DNA of 64,000 bases, taken from NCBI RefSeq assembly GCF_009741735.1, contig NZ_WHOH01000003.1, positions 868,001 through 932,000 of the forward strand, given 5' to 3'. Shown one piece after another: positions 11,402-21,532 of the stretch (the stretch's first letter is position 1; each line of letters begins with the position of its first letter). A program made the translations under genes and the position numbers. Under the pieces are notes generated by a model. The model ran no database searches. It worked only from the letters and a program-made list of their open reading frames with translations, and was not told the DNA's origin. Origin of the DNA: Lentibacillus sp. JNUCC-1. GTDB lineage: Bacteria > Bacillota > Bacilli > Bacillales > Amphibacillaceae.

Positions 11402-12517
11402 ATGACAACTACAAAAGGATTGGAAGGGATCGTAGCAACACAATCCGCCATCAGCTCCATCATTGACGATCAATTAACGTACGTAGGTTACCGTATTGAT
11501 GATCTTGCTGAGAAGGCATCATTTGAAGAAGTTGTTTACTTGCTGTGGAATCAAGAGCTGCCAAATCAGAAGCAACTTGATGAGTTCAAGACCAGCCTTG
11601 TTAAAGAAATGGATGTTCCTGACGCTGTCATCGAACATCTGCGTTCCTATGATTTGAAATCTGTCCATCCTATGGCAGCACTTCGTACAGTTGTTTCTCT
11701 GCTAGGGTTGTATGATGAGGAAGCAGATGATATGGATGAGGAAGCAAACAAGCGAAAAGCCATCCGTTTGCAAGCTAAAATGGCGACGGTTGTAACCGCA
11801 TTTGCAAGAATTCGCCAAGGAAAAGATCCAGTTAAGCCAAAGAAGGACTTAAGCTATGCCGCAAACTTCCTTTATATGCTAAATGGGGAGGATGCGAACG
11901 ATATTGAAATTGAAGCAATGAATAAAGCATTGGTTCTGCATGCAGACCACGAATTAAATGCTTCAACATTTACAGCACGTGTTTGTGTCGCAACACTTTC
12001 AGATATCTATTCAGGTGTAACCGCTGCAATCGGCGCTTTAAAAGGGCCTTTGCATGGTGGTGCAAATGAACGTGTTATGGCTATGCTGACTGAGATTGGG
12101 GAAGAAGAGAACGCCATTCCTTATATCAAAGAGAAATTGGCCAATAAAGAGAAGATTATGGGTATGGGCCACCGTGTATACAAAACAGGTGATCCTCGTG
12201 CAAAACACCTTAGAGAAATGTCCAAACAACTGACTAAAATCACCGGACAGTCCAAATGGTACAATATGTCCGTGAAAATTGAAGACTATATAAAAGAAGA
12301 AAAAGGTTTGCCTGCCAACGTGGATTTCTATTCTGCTTCGGTCTACCATAGTCTTGGCATTGAACATGATTTGTTCACGCCAATCTTTGCAATGAGCAGA
12401 ATTTCCGGCTGGCTTGCGCATATTCTTGAACAGTATGCAGATAACCGTCTAATCCGTCCTCGTGCAGAGTATACGGGACCACAGACACAAACCTTCCAGG
12501 CAATCGAAAACAGGTAA
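11402..12517 (+). CDS. citZ: Citrate synthase
   Basis: Condenses acetyl-CoA with oxaloacetate to citrate, the entry to the TCA cycle. The frame is open from 11339, but the ATG at 11402 behind AAAGGAGAGGG gives MTTTKGLEGIVATQSAISS, the normal start, and a 371-residue protein of type II-small size. Active-site segments are GPLHGGANERVM (near residue 215), GMGHRVYKTGDPRA (near 256) and VDFYSASVYHSLGI with the catalytic aspartate (near 307). It heads the citZ-icd-mdh cluster, separated from icd by a strong palindrome. Confidence 0.96.
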   Translation: MTTTKGLEGIVATQSAISSIIDDQLTYVGYRIDDLAEKASFEEVVYLLWNQELPNQKQLDEFKTSLVKEMDVPDAVIEHLRSYDLKSVHPMAALRTVVSLLGLYDEEADDMDEEANKRKAIRLQAKMATVVTAFARIRQGKDPVKPKKDLSYAANFLYMLNGEDANDIEIEAMNKALVLHADHELNASTFTARVCVATLSDIYSGVTAAIGALKGPLHGGANERVMAMLTEIGEEENAIPYIKEKLANKEKIMGMGHRVYKTGDPRAKHLREMSKQLTKITGQSKWYNMSVKIEDYIKEEKGLPANVDFYSASVYHSLGIEHDLFTPIFAMSRISGWLAHILEQYADNRLIRPRAEYTGPQTQTFQAIENR

Positions 12518-12541
12518 TTCAATAAATGTATACCAACTGTG

Positions 12542-12565
12542 ACAACAGCTGAATTCAGCTGTTGT
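12542..12565. repeat. 24-base perfect palindrome between citZ and icd
   Basis: Twelve bases from 12542 are followed immediately by their reverse complement, with AGCTGAATTCAGCT at the centre, in the 96-base gap between citZ and icd. No T-run follows directly, so it could be a 3' stabilising stem, a processing site or a protein-binding dyad. Confidence 0.8.
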
Positions 12566-12613
12566 TACATACTGTATTAATATCATTATTTAAGACAATA
12601 TGGAGGTAATGAA

Positions 12614-13885
12614 ATGACACAAGGAGAAAAAATCACAGTTGAAAATGGGAATTTAAACGTACCTGACCGTCCTGTCATTCCTTTTATTGAAGGCGATGGA
12701 ACTGGTCCTGATATTTGGGCTGCAGCTCGAAAAGTTATTGAAGCAGCTGTCGACAAAGCATATGATGGCAAAAAAGCAATAGAGTGGAAAGAAGTTTACG
12801 CTGGTCAAAAAGCGTTTGACAAAACAGGAGAATGGCTCCCTAAAGCAACATTGGATACCATTGATGAGTATAAAATTGCCATTAAAGGGCCTTTGACAAC
12901 TCCTATTGGCGGTGGTTTCCGTTCATTGAACGTGGCGTTGCGCCAAGAGCTGGATTTATTTACATGCTTACGCCCGGTGCGTTATTTCAACGGCGTTCCT
13001 TCACCAGTTAAAAAGCCAGAAGATGTTGATATGGTTATTTTCCGTGAAAACACAGAAGACATTTATGCCGGAATTGAATGGCAAAAAGGTTCAGATGATG
13101 TCAAAAAAGTGATCGACTTCTTGCAAAATGAAATGGGCGTCAAAAACATTCGTTTTCCGGAAACATCAGGTATTGGCGTAAAACCGGTTTCCGAAGAAGG
13201 CACCAAGCGTCTAGTTCGTGCTGCGATTGATTACGCACTTAATGAAAATCGCCGCAATGTGACCCTTGTCCACAAAGGCAATATTATGAAGTTCACTGAA
13301 GGTGCATTCAAAGCATGGGGTTATGAAGTAGCTGAAGAAGAGTACGGCGATAAAGTGTTTACATGGGCAGAGTACGATCGCATTGTTGAGAAAGATGGCA
13401 AAGAAGCAGCAAACAAAGCACAAGATGAAGCTGTTGCAGCTGGAAAAATCATTGTGAAAGATGCAATTGCAGATATCTTCTTACAACAAATTTTGACACG
13501 TGCAAATGAATTTGATGTTGTGGCTACGATGAACTTGAACGGTGACTATGTATCAGATGCCTTGGCAGCACAGGTAGGCGGCATCGGCATTGCGCCAGGC
13601 GCCAACATCAACTATGACACAGGACACGCCATTTTTGAGGCGACTCATGGTACAGCGCCAAAATATGCAGGCATGGATAAAGTGAATCCTTCATCCGTTA
13701 TTCTATCAGGAGTATTGATGCTTGAGCACCTCGGGTGGAGAGAAGCAGGCGATTTGATCACAAAAGCTATGGACAAAACAATCGCTTCAAAAGTTGTTAC
13801 CTATGACTTTGCTCGCTTGATGGATAATTCCAAAGAAGTGAAGACATCAGAGTTCGGCGATGAGCTTATCAAAAATATGGATTAA
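12614..13885 (+). CDS. icd: Isocitrate dehydrogenase (NADP)
   Basis: Oxidatively decarboxylates isocitrate to 2-oxoglutarate, producing NADPH. The 423 residues match the E. coli/B. subtilis type. [27 protein letters not shown] near residue 100 forms the substrate site; its serine is the residue phosphorylated in E. coli. [32 protein letters not shown] and the [19 protein letters not shown] cofactor loop are all present. It sits between citZ and mdh, with only 20 bases to mdh, and probably uses both the citZ transcript and local signals. Confidence 0.97.
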   Translation: MTQGEKITVENGNLNVPDRPVIPFIEGDGTGPDIWAAARKVIEAAVDKAYDGKKAIEWKEVYAGQKAFDKTGEWLPKATLDTIDEYKIAIKGPLTTPIGGGFRSLNVALRQELDLFTCLRPVRYFNGVPSPVKKPEDVDMVIFRENTEDIYAGIEWQKGSDDVKKVIDFLQNEMGVKNIRFPETSGIGVKPVSEEGTKRLVRAAIDYALNENRRNVTLVHKGNIMKFTEGAFKAWGYEVAEEEYGDKVFTWAEYDRIVEKDGKEAANKAQDEAVAAGKIIVKDAIADIFLQQILTRANEFDVVATMNLNGDYVSDALAAQVGGIGIAPGANINYDTGHAIFEATHGTAPKYAGMDKVNPSSVILSGVLMLEHLGWREAGDLITKAMDKTIASKVVTYDFARLMDNSKEVKTSEFGDELIKNMD

Positions 13886-13905
13886 TCCTTAAAGGGGGTA
13901 TCTTC

Positions 13906-14844
13906 ATGGGAATCAAACGAAAAAAGATATCGGTTATTGGCTCAGGTTTTACCGGGGCCACAACCGCTCTCATGCTCGCCCAGAAAGAGCTTGGTGATGT
14001 TGTGCTCGTAGATGTCCCGGATATGGAAGACCCGACAAAAGGAAGAGCGCTCGATATGCTTGAAGCCAGCCCTGTTCAAGGTTTTGATGCCAATGTAGTC
14101 GGAACATCTGATTATAAGGACACAAAAGATTCTGATGTGGTGGTTATTACAGCTGGTGTTGCGCGTAAACCCGGTATGAGTAGAGATGACCTTGTCAACA
14201 CCAATGCTAAGATCATGGAAGCGGTGGCCAAAGATGTAGCTGCCTATTCACCAGAGTGCATCATCATTGTCCTGACCAATCCGGTTGATGCGATGACCTA
14301 TACTGTTTATAAGACGACTGGCTTTCCTAAAGAGCGTGTTATTGGACAGTCAGGTGTGCTTGATACGGCCCGTTTCAGAACGTTTGTCGCCCAAGAATTA
14401 AACTTGTCTGTTAAAGATATTACAGGCTTTGTCCTTGGTGGTCATGGAGACGATATGGTACCGCTTATCCGCTATTCATATGCAGGCGGTATTCCGTTGG
14501 AGAAGCTAATATCCAAAGATCGTCTGGATCAGATTGTTGAACGCACCCGTAAAGGCGGGGGCGAGATAGTAGGCTTGCTTGGAAATGGCAGTGCATATTA
14601 TGCCCCAGCTGCTTCAATTACGGTTATGGTTGAAGCTGTATTAAAGGATCAACGGCGCGTTCTACCTTCTATTGCTTATCTCGAAGGAGAGTATGGATAT
14701 AACGATATCTATCTCGGAGTCCCTACGGTTATTGGCGGCAATGGCCTTGAGCAGATCATAGAACTGGATCTCACAGCCGAAGAAAAAAGCGCCCTTGACA
14801 AATCAGCCGATTCTGTAAAAAATGTTCTAAACCTATTAAAATAA
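13906..14844 (+). CDS. mdh: Malate dehydrogenase (LDH-like)
   Basis: Interconverts malate and oxaloacetate with NAD. The 312 residues fit the lactate-dehydrogenase-like MDH group of Bacillus. The N-terminal [15 protein letters not shown]ossmann loop is followed near residue 39 by an aspartate (VLVDVPDM), which favours [22 protein letters not shown], the catalytic histidine in [10 protein letters not shown] near residue 181, and the mobile-loop arginines ([11 protein letters not shown]) are present, and no key residue is missing. It is the last gene of the citZ-icd-mdh cluster, followed by a strong terminator. The ribosome site is AAAGGGGGT. Confidence 0.97.
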   Translation: MGIKRKKISVIGSGFTGATTALMLAQKELGDVVLVDVPDMEDPTKGRALDMLEASPVQGFDANVVGTSDYKDTKDSDVVVITAGVARKPGMSRDDLVNTNAKIMEAVAKDVAAYSPECIIIVLTNPVDAMTYTVYKTTGFPKERVIGQSGVLDTARFRTFVAQELNLSVKDITGFVLGGHGDDMVPLIRYSYAGGIPLEKLISKDRLDQIVERTRKGGGEIVGLLGNGSAYYAPAASITVMVEAVLKDQRRVLPSIAYLEGEYGYNDIYLGVPTVIGGNGLEQIIELDLTAEEKSALDKSADSVKNVLNLLK

Positions 14845-14850
14845 GCCAAT

Positions 14851-14892
14851 AAAAACTTCTTCTCTGCACATAAGCAGGGAAGAAGTTTTTAT
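14851..14892. terminator. Strong terminator after mdh
   Basis: AAAAACTTCTTCTCTGC (14851-14867) pairs almost perfectly with GCAGGGAAGAAGTTTTT (14874-14890) around a six-base loop. The A-run and T-run make it usable in both directions. Confidence 0.92.
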
Positions 14893-14924
14893 ATACCTTT
14901 TTTAAGTGAACTGCGAACTAAAAA

Positions 14925-15070
14925 GCATAGTAGGTCAAAACCCATTAATGCATATAAGTGCACCGTGATTTGCTCTCCGGGAAGTTGCTTTCCCCGAGCG
15001 GTTGCCAGTGGCGGTCATTTCAAGTTTTCACTGGTTTGCAGTTTGTGTTGACTGGAAATTTGTTGGTTTG
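14925..15070. repeat. Fragment of the dispersed intergenic repeat
   Basis: Between mdh and phoP lies a truncated copy of the repeat seen at 22.6-23.3, 31.5, 33.7, 38.2, 39.9 and 46.1-47.0 kb. Recognisable parts are GTGATTTGCTCTCCGGGAAG, the CCCCGAGCGGTTGCCAGTGG block, and CAGTTTGTGTTGAC at the end. No gene is seen here. Confidence 0.75.
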
Positions 15071-15175
15071 TGTGGATGTGGTATTTGTAAATTTTTCTTA
15101 ACAATAGATCTGTTCACTTTATGGTTGCTTCATTGTAAGATGGTTGTAGTATGTCATTATTAAGGGAGTTGTTGC

Positions 15176-15871
15176 GTGGTGCAAAGAATTTTAATTGTTG
15201 ATGATGAAGCTTCTATTGTGACGTTACTGGAATTTAATTTGAAGCAAGCCGGGTTTGAAACGGATGTGGCATATGACGGTCTGCAAGCCATTGAGAAGGC
15301 AGAGCACCATGAATTTGACTTGATTATTCTTGATGTCATGCTGCCAGGCATGGATGGGATCGAGGTTTGTCACCACTTGCGAAATAAGCATAATATGACT
15401 CCGATTTTAATGCTGACAGCGAAAGATTCTGTGTCAGATAAAATTGATGGACTTGACTCTGGTGCAGATGATTATTTAACCAAACCTTTTAGTCCAAAGG
15501 AAGTCTTGGCAAGAATCAGAGCTGTTTTAAGACGTTCTCATGCCCTTGAAAAGAATGAGGCGCACGTGATTCGGATTGGACAATTGGCAATATATCCTGA
15601 CCGGTATGAAGCAACGATGAATGGACAGGCATTGACATTTACACGGAAGCAATTTGAACTGCTTTATTTTCTAGCTCAGCACAAAGGTAAAGTGCTGTCA
15701 CGCGATCAGCTGCTAAAAGATGTGTGGGATTATGAATTTGCGGGGGATACAAGAATTGTAGATGTACATATCAGTCATTTACGGGATAAGATAGAACCTG
15801 ATACCAGGAATCCGGCTTACATAAAGACGATCCGGGGATTTGGATATAAATTGGAGGATGTAGCACCATGA
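15176..15871 (+). CDS. phoP: Response regulator PhoP (phosphate regulon)
   Basis: OmpR-family transcription factor controlling the phosphate-starvation response. Of its 231 residues, the receiver domain (1-~120) has the acidic pocket DDE near residues 9-11, the phospho-acceptor aspartate in LIILDVMLPGMDG near residue 53, and the lysine of TKPFSPKEV near 103. The C-terminal winged helix (~130-228) ends with DTRIVDVHISHLRDKIEP...IRGFGYKLE. The start is one of two adjacent GTG codons (15176 or 15179) behind AAGGGAG. The 3' end overlaps phoR by four bases (ATGA), so translation is coupled. Confidence 0.93.
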   Translation: MVQRILIVDDEASIVTLLEFNLKQAGFETDVAYDGLQAIEKAEHHEFDLIILDVMLPGMDGIEVCHHLRNKHNMTPILMLTAKDSVSDKIDGLDSGADDYLTKPFSPKEVLARIRAVLRRSHALEKNEAHVIRIGQLAIYPDRYEATMNGQALTFTRKQFELLYFLAQHKGKVLSRDQLLKDVWDYEFAGDTRIVDVHISHLRDKIEPDTRNPAYIKTIRGFGYKLEDVAP

Positions 15872-17229
15872 AAAAAACAATCATAATGTATGGCTTAGGT
15901 TTATTTTTGCTGCTGGCTGTAACAGGCGGGGTCCTGAGTACTGCTGTGGATAATCTCTTTATACTTGTACTGGTATTATTCATACAATATATTATCCTTA
16001 TGCTTCTAGTAACCTATTTTTTGGACAGGTACGCCAAACCAGTGCAAAAGGCAATTGACACCGTTTCTCAGCTGCTTAATGGCAACTTTAGAGCAAGGGT
16101 TCATCATCCCGCCAATGGACTTGTCAGCGAACTCAACCAAAATATTAATAAACTAGCTCGAAATTTGAGTGAGCTTTCACTTCAAGAGCAAATTCAGTCT
16201 GAACAACTGATGACAGTTGTGGACAATACTGTAAGTGGGTTAGTACTTCTCGATGAAAAAGGTTATATCCATCTCGTCAATCGGAAATTTTTATCGATGT
16301 TCGGACAATCATCGGACTATTATCGAGGCTATTTGTATTACGATGTTCTTGACAATGAGGTTATTCACGAAACAGTACAAAATACATTTTTATATGAAAA
16401 AAACGTTAAAAACGCATTTGTTAAAAAGAATGAAGACGACAGTATGGATATGGAAGTGGTGGGCGCCCCAATATTTAATGAACGAAAATTCGTCAAAGGC
16501 GTGGTTCTTGTATTTTATGATATTACTGAACTTAAGAAACTGGAGCGCATGCGTAAAGACTTCGTAGCAAACGTCTCTCATGAATTGAAAACACCGATCA
16601 CATCAATTAACGGATTCTCGGAAACGCTCCTGGATGGGGCGAAGAATGATCCTGAAGTTTTGACAGAGTTTCTACAAATTATTTTTAAAGAGAGTAAACG
16701 CCTGCAGCTACTAATTGAAGATCTGTTAACATTATCGATGCTGGAAAAAGACGATTTTCACCCTGTCATTAATGAGGTTGATCTTACTCAAATTATCGAG
16801 GATATTAATCCCATGATTAAGCGAAAAGCAGATATGAAAAACATCAGCTATAAAAAACAAACAGAGGATCAACTTAGCTTGATGGGCAATAGTGAACAAG
16901 TTAAGCAGATGATCATTAATTTATTGGATAATGCCATTGCATACACACCGGAATATGGTAATATCACTTTATTTGTTACAGAAAAAGACGAAGGTATTGT
17001 TATATCTGTTACAGATACTGGAATTGGCATCAGCAAAGCTCAAATGGAGCGGGTATTTGAACGGTTTTACCGCGTCGATAAGGCCCGGAGCAGAAATACC
17101 GGTGGAACAGGCCTTGGTCTTGCCATCGTCAAGCATATTGTAGAAGTGCATAATGGACAAATTCATATTGACAGTGAAGAACAAAAGGGAACGACCGTCA
17201 GTGTGCTTTTGCCAAAGCAATCTGACTAA
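15868..17229 (+). CDS. phoR: Phosphate regulon sensor histidine kinase PhoR, short form
   Basis: Membrane histidine kinase partner of PhoP. Domain order: two transmembrane helices (about 5-25 and 30-52) with almost no loop between them, a HAMP-like linker (~55-105), a PAS domain (~115-220), a HisKA dimerisation domain with the phospho-accepting histidine of FVANVSHELKTPITSI near 238, and a HATPase_c domain with the N box (NLLDNAIAYTP), the G1 box (DTGIGIS) and the G2 box (GTGLGLAIVKHIVE). At 453 residues it is about 125 shorter than the 579-residue B. subtilis PhoR, because the extracytoplasmic sensor domain between the two helices is missing. The frame is intact, so this is a real architecture. 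A regulator that lacks an outside domain may sense wall or transport status from inside. Confidence 0.9.
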   Translation: MKKTIIMYGLGLFLLLAVTGGVLSTAVDNLFILVLVLFIQYIILMLLVTYFLDRYAKPVQKAIDTVSQLLNGNFRARVHHPANGLVSELNQNINKLARNLSELSLQEQIQSEQLMTVVDNTVSGLVLLDEKGYIHLVNRKFLSMFGQSSDYYRGYLYYDVLDNEVIHETVQNTFLYEKNVKNAFVKKNEDDSMDMEVVGAPIFNERKFVKGVVLVFYDITELKKLERMRKDFVANVSHELKTPITSINGFSETLLDGAKNDPEVLTEFLQIIFKESKRLQLLIEDLLTLSMLEKDDFHPVINEVDLTQIIEDINPMIKRKADMKNISYKKQTEDQLSLMGNSEQVKQMIINLLDNAIAYTPEYGNITLFVTEKDEGIVISVTDTGIGISKAQMERVFERFYRVDKARSRNTGGTGLGLAIVKHIVEVHNGQIHIDSEEQKGTTVSVLLPKQSD

Positions 17230-17336
17230 TAAACTGTCTCATGGTCACCACTTATTTGGTTAAACACACTTGATCGTGTAAAATAAAGGCAGGCAGGATA
17301 TCGGAAATATGGACCATGAAACAGAGGAGTGGTTTT

Positions 17337-19972
17337 TTGGGAAATAAATTGGTTTTAATTGATGGTAACAGTATTTTATACAGGGCATTTTTCGCTTTGC
17401 CACTGTTAAACAATGATAAGGGCGTTTATACAAATGCCGTATACGGTTTTACAACGATGCTTATGCGTATGCTTGAAGAGGAAAAGCCGACACATATGCT
17501 GGTTGCATTTGACGCGGGAAAGACAACATTTCGACATGAAACATATAAAGAATATAAAGGCGGTCGTCAAAAAACACCGCCTGAGCTGTCAGAACAGTTT
17601 CCGGTTGCACACGAGCTCTTGGATGCTTTTGGGATCTCTCACTATCAGCTGTCTCAATATGAAGCTGATGATATCATTGGCACATTTACGACCCTTGCCG
17701 ATGGGGATTGGGAAGTGAAAGTCGTTTCGGGTGATAAAGATCTGCTTCAGCTTGTGGACAAGCACGTGAATGTGACCCTCACAAAAAAAGGCATTAGTGA
17801 TGTTGAAACATACTCACCTGATTATATGCAGGAAAAGATGGGCATTCGTCCGGATCAAATCATTGATTATAAAGCTTTGATGGGAGATAGTTCGGACAAT
17901 ATTCCCGGCGTTCCAGGGTGGGTGAGAAAACCGCTCTTAAACTTTTAAAGCAATTCGAGACGCTTGACGCCGTTTATGAGAACCTTGAAGACGTTAGTGG
18001 CAAGAAGCTGAAAGAGAATCTTGAGAATCATAAAGAGGATGCCTTCATGAGTCGTGAGCTGGTGACAATTAAACGCGACACCCCAATCACGATATCTTTG
18101 AATGATATTGGCTATGAAACGTTTGACCCTCAAAAAGTCAATCAATTTTTCAAAGAGTTAGGTTTTAAGTCCTTGCTTCGAAAAGTGGAGAATAACGATA
18201 ATGACGACACGGATCACAATCAGGAATTAGCTGATATTGATTATGAAGTTGTACGCGATATTACGCCTGATATGTTGGAGGACCCTAGCGTTTTAATTGT
18301 GGAAATCTTATCAGATAATTACCATACAGCTCCTGTTGAAGGAATTGCGGTCGTTAATGAACATCATAAATTGTTTATACCAAACGATGTAATTGCTGAT
18401 TCCGCCCCTTTTAAAAAATGGGCTGAAGATGAGAAGCAGAAGAAAACGGTTTTTGATGCGAAACAAACCCGTGTCTCCCTTTTAAATCATGGGATTCAAA
18501 TTAAAGGAATTCATTTTGATGCGTTGCTTGCTTCCTATTTGATAGACCCATCTGAAAACCATCATGACATTCCATCAATTGCCAATCGGATGAGCGTTGA
18601 TGGTGTTCAGTATGACGAAGAAGTGTATGGTAAAGGGGCTAAATTGAAGCGTCCTGATGACGAAGTTCTTGGGGAACATCTTGTGCGTAAAGCTTCTGCA
18701 TTACATGAAATGGAATCTATTATGACAGAGGAATTAAAAGCGAATGATCAACTTGAACTTCTGACAGAGCTTGAACTTCCACTAGCTCTTATATTGGGTG
18801 ACATGGAACATACGGGTGTACAAGTTGACGTCGACCGTCTGAAAGAAATGGGCGAGGATTTAAAGAAGCGGTTGGATGACCTTGCAAATGACATATACGA
18901 ACTAGCGGGGGAAACATTTAATTTGAATTCTCCTAAGCAACTGGGCCCAATCCTGTTTGAGAAGCTCGGTCTTCCTGTCATTAAGAAAACGAAAACGGGT
19001 TATTCAACGGCAGCCGACGTGCTGGAACAACTTGAAGGTGAACATGATATTATCCCGAAGTTACTCTTATACAGACAACTGGGCAAATTACAATCAACTT
19101 ATATAGAAGGATTGTTGAAGGTTGTAGATGAGGAAACACAAAAAATTCACACTCGATTCAATCAAGCCCTGACACAAACAGGCCGTCTCAGTTCTATAGA
19201 ACCGAACTTGCAAAACATTCCGATCAGACTGGAAGAAGGCCGGAAGATTAGGCAAGCTTTTGTGCCTTCAGAACCCGGCTGGGTGATGTTTGCTGCCGAT
19301 TATTCTCAAATCGAACTGCGCGTACTTGCCCACATCGCAGAAGATGAAAAGTTGATTGAAGCATTTAAAGAAGGGGAAGACATTCATACAAAAACAGCAA
19401 TGGATGTTTTTCATGTTGATAGAAATGACGTGACAGCAAATATGCGCCGTCAGTCAAAAGCAGTCAATTTTGGAATAGTATATGGCATCAGCGATTACGG
19501 CCTCTCTCAAAACCTTGGTATCACCCGTAAAGAAGCAAAAACGTTTATTGAACGCTATTTTGAAAGTTACCCTGGCGTTAAAGAATATATGGACAATATC
19601 GTGAAAGAAGCGAAACAAAACGGTTACGTTACAACGCTTAAACATCGCAGACGATATTTGCCCGAGATCACAAGCCGCAACTTCAACAGAAGGAGTTTTG
19701 CGGGAAGAACAGCGATGAACACGCCAATCCAAGGCAGTGCCGCTGATATTATTAAGCAAGCAATGATCGATTTGAAAGACAAACTCCTTGATGAAAATAT
19801 GCAGGCACGCATGCTGCTTCAGGTTCATGACGAACTCATATTGGAAGCACCTCAAGAGGAGATTGAGCAATTAAAAGAAATGGTACCAGCGGTTATGGAG
19901 CATACGATGGAACTGGCAGTGCCGCTTAAAGTCGAATATGCATATGGAGACAGCTGGTTTGATGCAAAGTAA
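17337..19972 (+). CDS. polA: DNA polymerase I, frameshifted by one missing base near 17918
   Basis: Okazaki-fragment processing and repair polymerase. The 5' nuclease domain is read from 17337 (TTG behind GAGGAG; an in-frame ATG at 17316 also exists) to about 17915, where GVPG should continue into VGEKTALKLL. The sequence has three G's at 17916-17918 where four are needed. Without the fourth G the first frame stops at 17948 and the rest is open only in the next frame (17918-19972). One added G gives 878 residues, the family length. The rest holds an inactive-looking 3'-5' exonuclease domain and the polymerase domain with DYSQIELRVLAHIAED, MRRQSKAVNFGIVYGISDYGLS and QVHDEL. All motifs are preserved, so a base-calling error is more likely than a broken gene. 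It lies 12 bases upstream of mutM. Confidence 0.92.
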
Positions 19973-19984
19973 GGAGAAAACAAT

Positions 19985-20812
19985 ATGCCAGAACTGCCTG
20001 AAGTTGAAACAATCAAAGAAACACTGAAACATCTTGTTCTGAATAAAACCATTACGAAAGCCGATGTTTACTGGCCGAAAATGATTAAACATCCAGACGA
20101 CGTAGGGGTATTTAAGGAATGGATTAAAGGTCAAACCATTCAAGACGTCAAACGCAAAGGTAAATTCCTTATGTTTCAGCTGAATGACTATGTCCTGGTG
20201 TCGCATTTGCGGATGGAAGGTAAATATTCAGTGGATGCCGGCAATGAGCCGGTCAAAAAACACACGCATGTCGTTTTCGATTTGAATACAGGTGAGCAGC
20301 TCCGATACAATGATGTCCGCAAATTCGGCACGATGCACTTGTTTGTAAAAGGCACCGAGTTGACACAGAAACCTTTAAATCAGCTCGGACCAGATCCCTT
20401 TGAAACAACCTTTACGGTTGATAACCTTAATGAAAAATGTCAAAAAACCAATCGCGTCATAAAAGCGGTCTTGTTGGATCAGTCAATTGTCGCTGGTCTT
20501 GGTAATATTTATGTTGATGAGACCTTGTTTAAAGCACAGGTTCACCCACTTAAACCGGCCAACACCTTGACCAAAAAGGAAATAGCGGATGTGCATGCTC
20601 AAGCTATTGATACGTTGGCTGAGGCCGTTCGCCAAGGTGGAACCACCATTCGTTCTTACGTTAATACACAAGGTGCGATGGGTATGTTTCAGCAAAAGCT
20701 AGCGGTTTACGGGCAAACCGGCCAACCTTGCCCAGTGTGCGGTGCCCCTGTTGTTAAGCTGAAAGCAGCAGGGCGCGGCACCCATATTTGCACATCTTGC
20801 CAAACGTTTTAG
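19985..20812 (+). CDS. mutM: Formamidopyrimidine-DNA glycosylase
   Basis: Base-excision repair enzyme that removes 8-oxoguanine and formamidopyrimidines and nicks the abasic site. The 275 residues begin with MPELPEVETI, in which the proline at position 2 and glutamate at position 3 are the catalytic residues after Met removal. KRKGKFLMF near 57 supplies the conserved lysine. The helix-two-turn-helix lies around QSIVAGLGNIYVDETLF. The C-terminal zinc finger is CPVCGAPVVKLKAAGRGTHI-CTSC. It lies directly downstream of polA with AAGGAG, as in B. subtilis, and is followed after 14 bases by coaE. Confidence 0.96.
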   Translation: MPELPEVETIKETLKHLVLNKTITKADVYWPKMIKHPDDVGVFKEWIKGQTIQDVKRKGKFLMFQLNDYVLVSHLRMEGKYSVDAGNEPVKKHTHVVFDLNTGEQLRYNDVRKFGTMHLFVKGTELTQKPLNQLGPDPFETTFTVDNLNEKCQKTNRVIKAVLLDQSIVAGLGNIYVDETLFKAQVHPLKPANTLTKKEIADVHAQAIDTLAEAVRQGGTTIRSYVNTQGAMGMFQQKLAVYGQTGQPCPVCGAPVVKLKAAGRGTHICTSCQTF

Positions 20813-20826
20813 GAGGTAGATCAAAA

Positions 20827-21426
20827 GTGACTCTTGTTATTGGACTTACAGGCAGCATCGCAAGCGGAAAAAGCACAGTCTCCCTGATGTTTGATGACTT
20901 TGACATTCCTGTGGTCGATGCAGACAAACTCGCACGTGTTGTGGTTCGTCCAGGTGAAAAAGGTTATACAGAGATTGTTAAAACGTTTGGTGAGGATATT
21001 CTAAGAACAGATAAAACAATTGATAGAAAAAAACTGGGGGAAATTGTTTTTGCGGATGAAGGCAAACGCAACAAGCTGAATGCCATTGTACACCCGGCAG
21101 TACGGGAGGAAATGTTAAAGAGCCGGGATGCTCTGATCGAGACAGGGGCAGCAGCTGTTGTTTTGGACATCCCGCTTTTATTTGAAAGTAAGTTAACCCA
21201 CTTTGTAGACCGCACGATTGTGGTAGCCGTTGATCCAGCTACCCAATTAAAGCGGCTGATGGAGCGGGATGGCTTTACGGAAGAACATGCCAGACAGCGT
21301 ATTAATTCTCAAATGCCAATCACGGAAAAAGCCAAACAGGCAGACGCGGTGGTTGATAATAATGGGACAAAGTCCGAAACCTACAAGCAACTGCAAGAGA
21401 TCTTGCGCTGCTGGCAAGTGCTATAA
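20827..21426 (+). CDS. coaE: Dephospho-CoA kinase
   Basis: Last step of coenzyme A synthesis, phosphorylating the ribose 3' hydroxyl of dephospho-CoA. From the GTG at 20827 the protein is 199 residues and starts VTLVIGLTGSIASGKST, with the P-loop at residues 8-15. The frame is open from 20788 inside mutM, but the AGGAGGTAG ribosome site decides for 20827. VVDADKLARVV and DIPLLFESK are typical CoaE segments. It is in the polA-mutM-coaE operon; the ytaF gene that separates mutM and coaE in B. subtilis is absent. Confidence 0.95.
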   Translation: MTLVIGLTGSIASGKSTVSLMFDDFDIPVVDADKLARVVVRPGEKGYTEIVKTFGEDILRTDKTIDRKKLGEIVFADEGKRNKLNAIVHPAVREEMLKSRDALIETGAAAVVLDIPLLFESKLTHFVDRTIVVAVDPATQLKRLMERDGFTEEHARQRINSQMPITEKAKQADAVVDNNGTKSETYKQLQEILRCWQVL

Positions 21427-21452
21427 ATAATTTGGCGGCAAAATAAAAATGG

Positions 21453-21483
21453 TAGACACATTTTAAGTTGAATGTGTTATACT
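21453..21483 (+). promoter_or_regulatory. Possible promoter of gapB
   Basis: TAGACA (21453-21458) and TATACT (21478-21483) lie 19 bases apart, 50 bases upstream of the gapB ATG. The spacing is long, so this is tentative. In B. subtilis CcpN represses gapB at its promoter; no CcpN site is claimed here. Confidence 0.35.
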
Positions 21484-21532
21484 ATTTATAGATAAACACA
21501 ATAAAGTGTGGCATAAACAGGAGGATCAGTAT

